Origin: Nocardia transvalensis | GTDB taxonomy: Bacteria; Actinomycetota; Actinomycetes; Mycobacteriales; Mycobacteriaceae | Direction: 5' to 3' | Assembly: GCF_015477765.1 (NCBI RefSeq) | Contig: NZ_JADLQQ010000003.1 | Coordinates: 186,001 to 250,000, forward strand | DNA length: 64,000 nt | In this document: one piece after another, positions 38,760-48,473 of the stretch | How the letters are laid out: each line of letters starts with the position of its first letter | Numbering within the stretch: the stretch's first letter is position 1 | Translations under genes and position numbers: made by a program | The notes under the pieces: generated by a model | Databases searched by the model: none | What the model was told of the DNA's origin: nothing | The model's input: the letters and a program-made list of their open reading frames with translations, nothing else

Positions 38760-40622
38760 ATGACCGCCCCCCACGTCCCCGAACCATCCACTGCACCGAC
38801 CTCCGGCGGCCCTTCTTCTCCCCGACTTTCCCGCACCGCGGCGGTCGGGCTGCTGACCTGGCTCGGCGGTGCCGGTCCGGAGGTCACCGACCGGCACGAG
38901 CGGGCCGGTTATGCCATGTCCGGCACGGTGGTTGCGCTGTTCGCCGCCCTCTGCGGCGTCGTCGTGACGCTGGCCGGGTCGGCCGCGCGCTGGCCGCTGC
39001 TGGTGACCGTCGTCGCGGCGCTGCTCGCGGTGCTGGTGTTCGGTGCCGTCTCGCGGGCCGTGGCGACGGCATCGCTGTCCGGTCGCAGCGATTCGCAGCC
39101 GCGCCGGCGCGGTGAGCTGCTCGGGAGGATCGCGGTGGCGGCGGTGGCCGGTGTGCTGATCGCCGAACTCGCGAGCACCGTGCTGCTCGGCGGGACGGTG
39201 GATCGGGCGCTGGACGAAAGGTCCAGGCGCGATGCGGAATCCGCGCCCGCCGTGGTCACCGCCCGCACCCAGCTCGACCAGGCCCGGGCCGATCGCGCCG
39301 CACTGGACCAGGCGATCGCCAAGGCGCAGACCGATGTCGACCAGGCGCTGGTCATCGCCCGCTGCGAATACAACCCGACGCCGCAGTGCCCGCAGACGAA
39401 GATCACCGGGGTGCCCGGGCGCGGACCGGAGACGCAGGTCGGCAACGCGATGCTCGACGAGGCGCGCGGCCGGCTGACCGCCGCGCAGAACGGGATTCAG
39501 CCGCTGGACACCCGCATCGCCGAGCGGCAGCAGGCCCTCGACCAGGCCCGCACCGCGGCCTTCCACACCGGTGATCGCGGGCTCGGCGCGCGCTGGCTGG
39601 CCATGCACGACTACACGGTCGGGCACGGCGGCGCGCTGCTGCTGCGGCTGGCGACCATCGTGGTGGGCGTGCTGCTGGCCCTGCTGCCGCTGGTGCTGCG
39701 GTGGTGGCGCGGCGAAACCTCCTTCGATCGCCGGATCGCCGCCCGGACCGTGACCGAACGCGCCGAGCAGGCCGCCGCCACCGCCACCGCCGTGCGACGC
39801 GCCGAGATCCAGGCCGAGACCGAAAAGGTGCGCGCGGAACAGGAATTGGCCGCCGCCCGGCTGGCCGCCCACGCCGACACCGCCATCGATCGGGAGCGCC
39901 AGCGCAAGCGGATCATCGCCGCCATCGGCAATATCGAGATCGGCGTCACCGAGCCGCAGCGCCGCGCGGTGGCCGAATTCGAGGCACTCGCCCACCTTCC
40001 GGCCGGTGGCCCGGCCGGGGACCGAAAGGACAGTTCCGTGCCCGAGGAGGGGAATGTGACCCAGCCGCCCAACCTGCCCGCCCGGATCGGCTCCGGGGCG
40101 ATCGCCCCGGCGGGTGCCGCGGGCGCGCTGGCCCCGGCCGGTCCCGGACCGCATCCCGCCGCGAAAAAGGGTGGCGGCCTGGAACTTCCGGTGATCGGCA
40201 CGGTGCCCTTCACCGATACCGCGGCGCGCTGGATCCGGCCGCTGGTCCCGTCCTTCGTCGCCAATGCCCTCGATACCGCCGCCCAGCCGCTGCGGAGGGT
40301 GCAGCAGGCGTTCGAGGAGGCCGAGGAGATCACCTTCACCCTGCGCCGCACCCGCAAGGTCACGGTGAATTCCGAGGATTCGGGAGCGCCGTATCAGGTG
40401 CAGGCCGGGCAGCCCGGCTACGCCGAGCAGGTCGCCGCTCAGGTCGTCGACGCTCCCTATCACCGGACGTCTCACGACCCGCGCTATTCGGCCCTCCCCC
40501 AGGGCGGGACCGAGCACGGTTTGCCGACGCCGGAGCAGCGCGACGCAGTGGCGGGGCGCCGGAACCCGGAACTGGAATACCGCGGTCCCCGCGAACTCCC
40601 ACCCGGAACGGGCCAGGAGTAA
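38760..40622 (+). CDS. DUF4407 membrane protein
   Basis: 620 aa, unknown function. Two membrane helices near residues 55-105 (VVALFAALCGVVVTLAG, LLVTVVAALLAVLVFG), a third at 120-145, then a long periplasmic coiled-coil-like part rich in Ala/Gln/Asp (VVTARTQLDQARADRAALDQ, DTRIAERQQALDQART) with two Cys (ARCEYNPTPQCPQ). A fourth helix (LLLRLATIVVGVLLALLPLVL) and a long cytosolic coiled coil (TERAEQAAATATAVRRAEIQ) follow. The low-complexity C-terminus has a Pro/Gly-rich part. The architecture is that of DUF4407 proteins. A terminator hairpin follows. Confidence 0.85.
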   Translation: MTAPHVPEPSTAPTSGGPSSPRLSRTAAVGLLTWLGGAGPEVTDRHERAGYAMSGTVVALFAALCGVVVTLAGSAARWPLLVTVVAALLAVLVFGAVSRAVATASLSGRSDSQPRRRGELLGRIAVAAVAGVLIAELASTVLLGGTVDRALDERSRRDAESAPAVVTARTQLDQARADRAALDQAIAKAQTDVDQALVIARCEYNPTPQCPQTKITGVPGRGPETQVGNAMLDEARGRLTAAQNGIQPLDTRIAERQQALDQARTAAFHTGDRGLGARWLAMHDYTVGHGGALLLRLATIVVGVLLALLPLVLRWWRGETSFDRRIAARTVTERAEQAAATATAVRRAEIQAETEKVRAEQELAAARLAAHADTAIDRERQRKRIIAAIGNIEIGVTEPQRRAVAEFEALAHLPAGGPAGDRKDSSVPEEGNVTQPPNLPARIGSGAIAPAGAAGALAPAGPGPHPAAKKGGGLELPVIGTVPFTDTAARWIRPLVPSFVANALDTAAQPLRRVQQAFEEAEEITFTLRRTRKVTVNSEDSGAPYQVQAGQPGYAEQVAAQVVDAPYHRTSHDPRYSALPQGGTEHGLPTPEQRDAVAGRRNPELEYRGPRELPPGTGQE

Positions 40623-40674
40623 CCTGCGACACATTCGAAACGGGTTGGACACCAACTTGTTTCACGTTGAACAT

Positions 40675-40702
40675 CGAAAAGGCCAGGTACCACGCCTTTT
40701 CG
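40675..40702 (+). terminator. Intrinsic terminator after DUF4407 gene
   Basis: CGAAAAGGC (40675-40683) and GCCTTTTCG (40694-40702) form a 9-bp perfect stem with a 10-nt loop. It lies 52 nt after the stop. Confidence 0.65.
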
Positions 40703-40796
40703 TGACACGCTCCGCAGTGTCGAAGCACGCGCCGACCCGAACCGTCATAGCCGACACCCATGGCTCCCGCCACGGTCGGCGCGTGACCATCCGGCG

Positions 40797-41462
40797 ATGC
40801 GCTTGACTGTGCGAGTGATCGCTCATGAGGTAGTCAGCGTCTTCTGTGGACCCGACTGGGGGTTCGGCAATGAGCTCGGCGTGGTCCGCGACGGCAGCGC
40901 CCCGGCCACCGATGCCGAGCGACTGTCCGTGGCCCGCACCCTCGGATTCAGCGAGACGGTCTTCGTGGACGATCCCGCGGCCGGGGTCATCGATATCTGG
41001 ACGCCGTCGGGGCGTCTCCCCTTCGCCGGGCACCCCTGCGTCGGCACGGCCTGGTTGCTGAAGAAGACGGAACTCGTCACGCGCGCAGGCCGCGTCGAGA
41101 CACGACAGGACGGCGATCGCACCTGGATCACCGCCCGCCCCGAATGGGCACCGGCACGCACCCTGCGGCACTACGACTCCGCCGCCGCCGTGGACGCACT
41201 GGACGTCCCACCTGCAGGAGAGTGGATCTACGCGTGGGCGTGGCAGAACGAAGCCACCGGTCACGTCCGAGCCCGCGGATTCCCCGGCCGCGGCGACGGC
41301 ATCGACGAGGACGAGGCGACCGGCGCCGCCGCGCTCCTGCTGACCGCCGAACTCGCCCGCCCGCTCACCATCACCCAGGGCCGCGGCTCACAACTGTTCA
41401 CCCATCCCCATCCCGACGGTTCGATCGAGATAGGAGGCCGGGTGCGCCGCGCCGAAGTCTGA
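40797..41462 (+). CDS. PhzF-family isomerase-like protein
   Basis: 221 aa, shorter than the usual 260-300. PhzF marks: FGNELGVVRD, TLGFSETVFVDD with the catalytic Glu, LPFAGHPCVGTAWLL, and DEDEATGAAALLL. The N-terminal half keeps the glutamate of the PhzF active site; the C-terminal lobe is short (RGSQLFTHPHPDGSIEIGGRV). The natural substrate is unknown; PhzF relatives isomerise dihydro-hydroxyanthranilate or similar. No phenazine genes are nearby. ATG 40797. A P450 remnant follows convergently. Confidence 0.85.
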   Translation: MRLTVRVIAHEVVSVFCGPDWGFGNELGVVRDGSAPATDAERLSVARTLGFSETVFVDDPAAGVIDIWTPSGRLPFAGHPCVGTAWLLKKTELVTRAGRVETRQDGDRTWITARPEWAPARTLRHYDSAAAVDALDVPPAGEWIYAWAWQNEATGHVRARGFPGRGDGIDEDEATGAAALLLTAELARPLTITQGRGSQLFTHPHPDGSIEIGGRVRRAEV

Positions 41463-41491
41463 GCCCGCCACACGCAGAGGGGCGCGGGCCG

Positions 41492-41827
41492 CTATGCGGT
41501 GACCGAAAGCACCTCCACTCCCCGGATCGCGAATTCCGGGCGTTGCCTCGGTTCTGCGGCGAGCTCGAGGGACGGCAGCTGCCGAACCAGTTCCGTCAAG
41601 GCCGCGGCCACCTCGACTCGTGCCAGGGACGATCCCAGGCAGTAGTGGATTCCGGCGCCGAATCCGAGATGCGGGTTGGGTGTGCGGCCGATGTCGAGCC
41701 GGTCCGGGTCCGCGAAGACGCGCGGATCGCGGCCCGCGGCACCGAGCAGAGCGGCGATCTTGTCACCCGGCGCCAGGCGGTGACCGGCGATCACGGCATC
41801 GCCGGTCGCCGTGCGTTCGAACAACAC
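41492..41827 (-). pseudogene. Cytochrome P450 3' remnant
   Basis: About 111 codons remain of a normal ~400-aa P450. The heme-binding signature FGAGIHYCLGSSLAR with the Cys thiolate is intact, preceded by ERTATGDAVIAGHRL, APGDKIAALLGAAGRDP, and F-x-x-P-D-R-L-D-I-G-R. No I-helix, ExxR or N-terminal part is present: the frame opens directly after the MFS gene's 3' flank (break near 41828-41835). It cannot fold as an active enzyme. A deletion joining the P450 tail to the exporter is the simplest story. No other P450 or redox partner is seen nearby. Confidence 0.85.
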
Positions 41828-41885
41828 TGTAAATCGACGCCGGCGAACCGATCCGTGAAAATCCCCGTGACCTCGAGCTGGTCGG

Positions 41886-43460
41886 TTACAACGCGACCCT
41901 CGGCCGATCGGACGAGTCGGCGGCGGGCTCGCGCGCCGGGCTCGCCGTCGCGGTTCCCGAGCGGATGGCGGCGATGCCGACCACCAGCAGGATCAGGGCG
42001 GTGGCTAGCGCGGCGACGTGGACGCCCGAGACGAACGCCTCGTGGGCCGAGTTCAGCAGGGTCGCGGCGGCATGCTCGGGGAGATGGCGAGCGGTTTCGG
42101 CGGCGCCCCCGAGGGATTCGCGGGCCGCCGTCAGCCGATCCTGTGGCACCGCCGACACGTCCAGGCCGTGGCGGAACACCGCCATGACCACGCTGCCGAG
42201 CACGGCCACGCCGAGCGCCACACCGGCCTCGTAGGCGGTTTCGGAGACCGCGGCGGCGGCACCGGCGCGCTCGGCCGGGGCGGAGCCGACCACCAGATCC
42301 GACGAAATCGTCAGCGCCACACCGACACCCGCACCGACCAGGAAGAAGCCCGCGACGAACGGGAACACTCCGCCGGTCGGATCGGCCGTCAGCCACAGGA
42401 ACAGCGACGCACCGACCGCCGCGACGACGAGCGCGGCGCCGAGGACCAGGCCCGGCCGCCACAGCCGCACCAGCCACGCCGAGGCCAGCGCCGCCACCAT
42501 GCTGGCCAGCATGCCCGGCAGCAGGAGCAGACCCGCGTCCAGCGGCGAGCGACCGAGCACCAGCTGTAGATACTGCGAACCGAAGAACAGCACACCGGCC
42601 AGCGCGAACACCGACAACAGATTGGTCAGCACGGCCATGCGGAAGCGGGGCAGCGCGAACAGCCGCAGATCCAGCATGGGATCGGCCAGGCTGCGCTGAC
42701 GCCGGACGAACAGCACACCGGCGACCACGCCGACGGCCGCGATGCCGAGCGTCGTGAAATCCACACCGTGCGCGGCGATCTCCTTGACCGCGTACACCAC
42801 CGGCACCAGTGCCAGCATCGAGAGCCCCGCACCGAGCAGATCGAAACGGCCCGGATTCGGATCGCGCGATTCCGGCACCAGGATCGGTCCCAGCGCCACC
42901 AACGCCAGCATCACCGGCAGGTTGACCAGGAACACCGATCCCCACCAGTAATGCTCGAGCAGCCAGCCGCCGAGCAGCGGGCCCAGCGCCGCACCACCAC
43001 CGGCCATCGCGCTCCACACCGCGATCGCGATCGTGCGCTGGCGCGGATCGGTGAACATGGCCCGGATCAGGCCGAGGGTGGCGGGCATGAGGGTCGCACC
43101 CGCGACGCCCTGCAGCACCCGGGCGGCGATGAGCATCTCCGGACTCACCGACCAGGCGGCCACGGCCGAGGCCAGGCCGAATCCGGCCGCACCCACCAGC
43201 AGCAGCCGACGGCGGCCGATGCGGTCGCCGAGGGCGCCCATCGTCACCAGCAATCCGGCCAGGACGAACGAGTAGACGTCGATGATCCACAGCAGCTGTG
43301 GCGTGGTCGGGGCCAGGTGGGCGCTGATCGCGGGGACCGCGATATCCAGCACCGTCGCGTCCACGGAGATGAGCAGCAGCGCGAGCACCAGGACGCCGAG
43401 CCCGGCCCAGTCGCGGGCGGTGGCCCGGCGCGGGGTCGCGATGGCGTGGTCGGTGGTCAT
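41886..43460 (-). CDS. DHA2-family MFS drug exporter
   Basis: 524 aa, 14 predicted membrane helices. Motif A GALGDRIGRRRLLLV, Motif C-like GPLLGGWLLEHYWWGSVFLVNLP, and PATLGLIRAMFTDPRQRT are typical of the EmrB/QacA branch. Drives proton-linked export of toxic compounds. It starts at ATG 43460; divergent from the TetR gene at 43546 with two ACCGTCC-type palindromic operators between them. Its stop is 59 nt from the truncated P450 remnant on the same strand. The mechanism of control by the TetR neighbour is strongly suggested by arrangement. Confidence 0.93.
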   Translation of the reverse strand: MTTDHAIATPRRATARDWAGLGVLVLALLLISVDATVLDIAVPAISAHLAPTTPQLLWIIDVYSFVLAGLLVTMGALGDRIGRRRLLLVGAAGFGLASAVAAWSVSPEMLIAARVLQGVAGATLMPATLGLIRAMFTDPRQRTIAIAVWSAMAGGGAALGPLLGGWLLEHYWWGSVFLVNLPVMLALVALGPILVPESRDPNPGRFDLLGAGLSMLALVPVVYAVKEIAAHGVDFTTLGIAAVGVVAGVLFVRRQRSLADPMLDLRLFALPRFRMAVLTNLLSVFALAGVLFFGSQYLQLVLGRSPLDAGLLLLPGMLASMVAALASAWLVRLWRPGLVLGAALVVAAVGASLFLWLTADPTGGVFPFVAGFFLVGAGVGVALTISSDLVVGSAPAERAGAAAAVSETAYEAGVALGVAVLGSVVMAVFRHGLDVSAVPQDRLTAARESLGGAAETARHLPEHAAATLLNSAHEAFVSGVHVAALATALILLVVGIAAIRSGTATASPAREPAADSSDRPRVAL

Positions 43461-43490
43461 TGTCTTCTCGACTTTCGTGCAAATCTTCTA

Positions 43491-43504
43491 ACCGTCCAGA
43501 CGGT
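43491..43504. promoter_or_regulatory. TetR operator 1 (MFS/TetR intergenic)
   Basis: ACCGTCCAGACGGT is a near-perfect 14-bp palindrome (one central mismatch), followed by ACAGT. It lies 31 bp upstream of the MFS start on the minus strand and is 28 bp from operator 2. Confidence 0.85.
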
Positions 43505-43518
43505 ACAGTAACAGAATT

Positions 43519-43532
43519 ACCGTCCGGACGGT
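43519..43532. promoter_or_regulatory. TetR operator 2 (MFS/TetR intergenic)
   Basis: ACCGTCCGGACGGT is a perfect 14-bp palindrome with the same downstream ACAGT as operator 1. It ends 13 nt before the TetR GTG start, suggesting autorepression. Confidence 0.87.
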
Positions 43533-43545
43533 ACAGTTGCGAGTC

Positions 43546-44091
43546 GTGACGACAACCACCCGCGATCGGATCCTCGACGCCCTCGAGACGCTGCTGCTGG
43601 ACAAGGGCATGTCCCAGGTCACGCTGGAGAATGTGGCCGCCACCGCCGGCGTCTCCAAGGGCGGACTGCTCTACCACTTCAAGAGCAAGGACGCGCTGCT
43701 GGCCGGGCTCGTGCGCAGACTCGGCGAACGGGCCACCGCGCAGCTGGACCATGCCGTGGCACAGGGCAAGTCGGTGGCGGAGTGGTATCTGCAGACCCCC
43801 AACCCGGACAACGACTCCGACGCGCTGGAGCTGGCGCTGTACCGGTCGATGGTGGCGGCCATGCGCACGGTCGAGGGCCCCCACGATCAGCACGACGACG
43901 AGGTCCAGCGCGCCCTCGCCGACGTCATGACGTCCTGGAAGGACGGCCTGGACGCCGAGGTGGACGATCCCGTCCGAGCCGAGATCATCCGGCTGGTCGG
44001 CGACGGCGTCTACCTGCACGCCCTGCTCGGCCTGCCCCCAGTCGATCCGGTCCGCTACCGCGCCGTGGTGGATCGCCTGCTCAACCGCTGA
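43546..44091 (+). CDS. TetR-family repressor of the DHA2 exporter (probable)
   Basis: 181 aa. The N-terminal HTH is RDRILDALETLLLDKG, TLENVAATAGVSKGGLLYHF with the KSKDALLAGLVRRL helix after it. Ligand-binding C-terminal domain: helical, ALELALYRSMVAAMRTVEG and EIIRLVGDGVYLHALLGL. GTG 43546 (MTTTTRDRI) is preferred; TTG 43537 would enlarge the protein by three residues. Both palindromic sites upstream are typical of local TetR control of itself and the divergent pump. Inducer unknown. Confidence 0.9.
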   Translation: MTTTTRDRILDALETLLLDKGMSQVTLENVAATAGVSKGGLLYHFKSKDALLAGLVRRLGERATAQLDHAVAQGKSVAEWYLQTPNPDNDSDALELALYRSMVAAMRTVEGPHDQHDDEVQRALADVMTSWKDGLDAEVDDPVRAEIIRLVGDGVYLHALLGLPPVDPVRYRAVVDRLLNR

Positions 44092-44224
44092 TCGCGACCG
44101 GACCCGTCGTATCGCGCCCGCTCATTGCCGACGGTCATCGCGGGGATTCGCGGCGCCCGCGTTGCCGACCACCCAGTGCACGCGAACCCTCCGGGAGTGC
44201 AGGTGCCCGGATAGACTCGGGCGC

Positions 44225-45142
44225 GTGTGTCCCGCCGCCGTCGACCGGGCCGGTCTGTCGTCCAGTCCGGCGGTTTTCGATGCGGCGTCCGCGCGTCCCG
44301 CCGATTCGGGGCCGGAGGTGGGCGAACCGATTCCGATCCGGCCCCTGAACATTCGGGAGCTGCTGGATCTTCCGTTCGCGTTGATTCAGGCGCACATTCG
44401 ACTGCTGGCCGGACTGGTGGGAGCTGCCTTCGTCCCCGCCGCGGTCCTCGCGGTCGCGCTCACCGGCGCAGGATCGGTGGCGACCGACGGCTCCGATGCC
44501 GGAACGGCCTGGTCGGCAATCGGTTCCACGGCCGTCTTGGCTTGGCTGCTGCGCCTTTTCGTGCGCGGGGTGGTCACTCCGATCGGACTGGCAGAGGTTC
44601 ATCGGCGGCCGATCGGTCGGCGAGAGGTGTTCACCCACCTGCGGGCACATGTCCGGCCTTTGGTGGCGTTCCACCTGCTCTACACACTGATCGGCGTGGG
44701 TGTCCTGGCGCTGGGTGCGCCGCTGCTGATCACGCTGCTGCCCGCGGCGGTCTGGCTCGGGTGGCTGCGGGCGCGCCGTTTCGTCGTCGTGCCGGTGCTG
44801 TTCGCCGAATCCGTCCCGCTCGGGACGGCGGCGGCCCGGTCGAAAGTCCTTGCCGGGGGCGGGGAATGGCAGCTGGCCTGGGTGTGGCTGTACCTGCGCC
44901 TGCTGCCGGTGGTGCTGTTGGTGCCGCTGCTGGGTGTGCTGCTGTTCATCTCGGACTACTCCGGCACCCACCGATGGGCGGTGATCGCGCTCGCGACGTC
45001 GGCGACGCTGTTGATCGGCGCCTTCGCCGAGGTGGTCGATTCCGCCACCCGCGTGGTGAGCTACGTGGACCGGCGCTGCCGCCGCGAGGCATGGGACGTG
45101 CGGATTCCGGCCACCCCCGGCTCCACTGGGCCAGGATCATGA
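44225..45142 (+). CDS. Membrane protein of the MoxR/DUF58 locus
   Basis: 305 aa from GTG 44225. A soluble N-terminal segment of about 45 residues precedes EPIPIRPLNIRELLDLPFALIQAHIRLL. About six membrane helices follow (AGLVGAAFVPAAVLAVAL, AWLLRLFVRGVVTPIG, AFHLLYTLIGVGVLALG, LYLRLLPVVLLVPLLGVLLFI among them). It looks like the glycerophosphodiesterase-membrane-domain group found at the head of such loci. Function unknown; partner to the DUF4129/DUF4350 protein, whose ATG overlaps its stop by 4 nt. The M. tuberculosis equivalent region is Rv3690-Rv3695 (from memory). Confidence 0.75.
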   Translation: MCPAAVDRAGLSSSPAVFDAASARPADSGPEVGEPIPIRPLNIRELLDLPFALIQAHIRLLAGLVGAAFVPAAVLAVALTGAGSVATDGSDAGTAWSAIGSTAVLAWLLRLFVRGVVTPIGLAEVHRRPIGRREVFTHLRAHVRPLVAFHLLYTLIGVGVLALGAPLLITLLPAAVWLGWLRARRFVVVPVLFAESVPLGTAAARSKVLAGGGEWQLAWVWLYLRLLPVVLLVPLLGVLLFISDYSGTHRWAVIALATSATLLIGAFAEVVDSATRVVSYVDRRCRREAWDVRIPATPGSTGPGS

Positions 45143-46160
45143 GCGACACCGAAGAACCACATACCGAACGCGTCGCCCCGGCACCACCGTCGCTCGGACC
45201 GGCCGGCACGCACCGCACCGCCGCGGAACAGGCCGCCGCACGGCACGATTACGACACCGCGCTGCGGGAACGGTTCCGCGCGGTGGTGCGCGGCCTGGAG
45301 CAGGGCGGCGTGCTCGAGGTGCGGCGCTCGCGCACGGCTCGCGAGAGCGCCGATGCCGCCGTCGCCACCGTGCCCGACCAGGCCGTCGAACTACCGGGCG
45401 CCGCACGCAGTTTCGACGAGGTGGTCTACGGCGGACGCACCGCCACCGAGGACGAATATCAGCGGCTGGCCCGCGCCGACCACTTCTCCCTCGCACCGCC
45501 ACCGCCGCCCGAACCGGTCGAGACCACCGCGCGCCGGACCCGATCGCTGCGCTGGCGCCCACCACCCCTGCCACAGCTGCTGCGCAGTCCGACATTCTGG
45601 GCCGTCGTCGCCGCCGTGCTCTTACTCCTGCTGATCGCGTACCTGCTGTGGCATCTGGCCTCCGCACCGACCGCGCCACCACCACAGCGCGTTCCCCCGC
45701 CCGACGGCCGACCCGAACTGCCACGGCCGGAGATCGGTGCAGGCGACGACTCCATCTTCGGGCGGTGGCCCAGCTGGCTGGCCTACGGTTTCGTGCAGTG
45801 GGTGATCTGCGCCGCGCTCGTGGTGTGGTGGCGTGCCCGTCGCCGCGGCGCGCTGGTCGGCGAGCCGCGTCCGGTCGAGGTGGCGGCGAACGAACTGCTC
45901 GATGGGCAGGCCGCGCTGTACCGGAAATCCGCGGACCGCGATCATGTCGCGGCGAAACTGCGAACGGCGACGCTGCGGCGGATCCGTCCGCAGCTGGGTC
46001 TGACGCCCGAGGCGCCGCCGGATCGGGTCGTCGCCGCGATCGCCGGGCGACTGCGCGCGGACCCGAACCTGATCGGCGCCGCATTGTTCGGCCCCGTACC
46101 CGACGACGCTGCCCTGCACCACGTTGCCGCCCAATTGACCTGGATCGAATCGGAGATCGG

Positions 46161-46164
<4 letters not shown>
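45139..46164 (+). CDS. DUF4129-DUF4350 hybrid membrane protein
   Basis: 341 aa. The N-terminal part (about 25-135) is a DUF4129 domain: AAEQAAARHDYDTALRERFR, SFDEVVYGGRTATEDEYQRL. It is followed by one helix (FWAVVAAVLLLLLIAYLLW), a 50-residue linker, a second helix (WLAYGFVQWVICAALVVWW) and a C-terminal stretch that looks like the end of DUF4350: RPVEVAANELLDGQAALYRK, HVAAKLRTATLRRIRPQLGL, ALFGPVPDDAALHHVAAQLT. The extracytoplasmic domain of DUF4350 is absent. Normally two separate genes lie before moxR; here one gene carries parts of both. Overlaps neighbours on both sides by ATGA. Confidence 0.7.
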
Positions 46165-47144
<980 letters not shown>

Positions 47145-47148
47145 CGCG

Positions 47149-48444
47149 ATGATCGTCACCGGTCGGCTGGCCGCCGTGGCCGCGGGCGCGGCGTTGATCG
47201 TCATGTTCGCACTGCCGTCGTGGCCCGGCGTCGTGCTGATGACCGGCCTGCTCGTGATGCTCGCCGGTGTCGAGACGGCCGCCGCGGGGCGCGGTAACGG
47301 ACTGGAATTGTCGCGAGAGCCGTTGACCACGGTGCGCCTGGGCGGCAGCGCGGAGGTCGAACTGACGGTGGTGAACACCGGTGACCGCACGGTACGGGCG
47401 CTGCTGTGGGACGACTGGCCCGACAGCGCCGGCGCCACGCACCGCACCCACCGGTTGACGCTGCCGCCCAACAGCAAGGTCCGGCTGACCACCGCACTGA
47501 CTCCGGCCCGGCGCGGTGACCGTGTGGCCGGTCCGCTCACCCTGCGCCTGATCGGACCGCTCGGCCTGGCGGGACGTCAGATCCGGCGCGAGGTACCGGC
47601 CCGGATCCGGGCGCTGCCGCCGTTTCGCAGCGAACGCATCCTCGCCTCGAAGGTGAGGCAGCTGCAGCACCTCGAGGGCCGCAACCTGACCAACGCCCGG
47701 GGACAGGGCTCGGAATTCGATTCGTTTCGCGAATACGTGGCCGGGGACGATGTGCGCGCGATCGACTGGCGGGCCACCGCCCGCGCCACCGACGTCCTCG
47801 TCCGGACCTGGCGGCCGGAACGCAACCGGCACGTGCTGATCCTGCTCGACACCGGCCGGGTCGCCGCGGGCCGCGTCGGCGGCGGCACCCGCCTGGATGT
47901 GAGTATCGAGGCCGCCCTGCTGCTGGGCGGGCTGGCCGCGGCGGCCGGGGACACCGTCGATCTGCTCGCCTACGACCGCGCGATCCGAGCGGAGGTGCGC
48001 GGTAGCAGCGGAAAAGGGCTGCCGCCCAAGCTGATGCACGCCCTCGCCGGTGTCGTCCCCCGGCCCGTCGACACCGACACCCCCGGCCTGGTCCGCACCG
48101 CCCTGCGGTACGCCCGCCGCCGCAGCCTGGTGGTCTGGTTCACCAGCCTGGACGGCGCGGTGGTGGAGGAGAACCTGATTCCGGTGCTCCCGGTCCTGAC
48201 GCAGCGCCACCGCGTACTCCTGGTTTCGGTCACCGACCCCGACGTAGCAGCGGCCGCGACGAACCGCACCACCCCCGCTGCCGTCTACACCGCCGCCGCC
48301 GCGGAGACCCTGCTGGCCGAGCGCGCGGTGGTCCAGGAATCGTTGCGCCGCAAGGGTATCGGCGTAGTTGCCGCCGCACCCCACCACCTCCCCGAGGCCC
48401 TCGCCGACGAATACCTCGAACTCAAGCAATCCGGTGCCATATAA
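47149..48444 (+). CDS. DUF58 / vWA-like membrane protein
   Basis: 431 aa, with two membrane helices at the N-terminus (GRLAAVAAGAALIVMFAL, GVVLMTGLLVMLAGVE), a beta-rich middle (GSAEVELTVVNTGDRTVRAL) and the DUF58 core QGSEFDSFREYVAGDDVRAIDWRATARA, followed by a von Willebrand A-like fold (HVLILLDTGRVAAG, DTVDLLAYDRAI). The Asp-x-x-Arg of REYVAGDDVR is the family hallmark. Works with MoxR; many loci place them in envelope stress or cell-wall roles. ATG 47149 begins 4 nt after the moxR stop. Last gene of the unit; convergent with the RDD gene. Confidence 0.92.
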   Translation: MIVTGRLAAVAAGAALIVMFALPSWPGVVLMTGLLVMLAGVETAAAGRGNGLELSREPLTTVRLGGSAEVELTVVNTGDRTVRALLWDDWPDSAGATHRTHRLTLPPNSKVRLTTALTPARRGDRVAGPLTLRLIGPLGLAGRQIRREVPARIRALPPFRSERILASKVRQLQHLEGRNLTNARGQGSEFDSFREYVAGDDVRAIDWRATARATDVLVRTWRPERNRHVLILLDTGRVAAGRVGGGTRLDVSIEAALLLGGLAAAAGDTVDLLAYDRAIRAEVRGSSGKGLPPKLMHALAGVVPRPVDTDTPGLVRTALRYARRRSLVVWFTSLDGAVVEENLIPVLPVLTQRHRVLLVSVTDPDVAAAATNRTTPAAVYTAAAAETLLAERAVVQESLRRKGIGVVAAAPHHLPEALADEYLELKQSGAI

Positions 48445-48473
48445 GCGCCCCGCTCAGGGGTGGTGGAGGGTGG

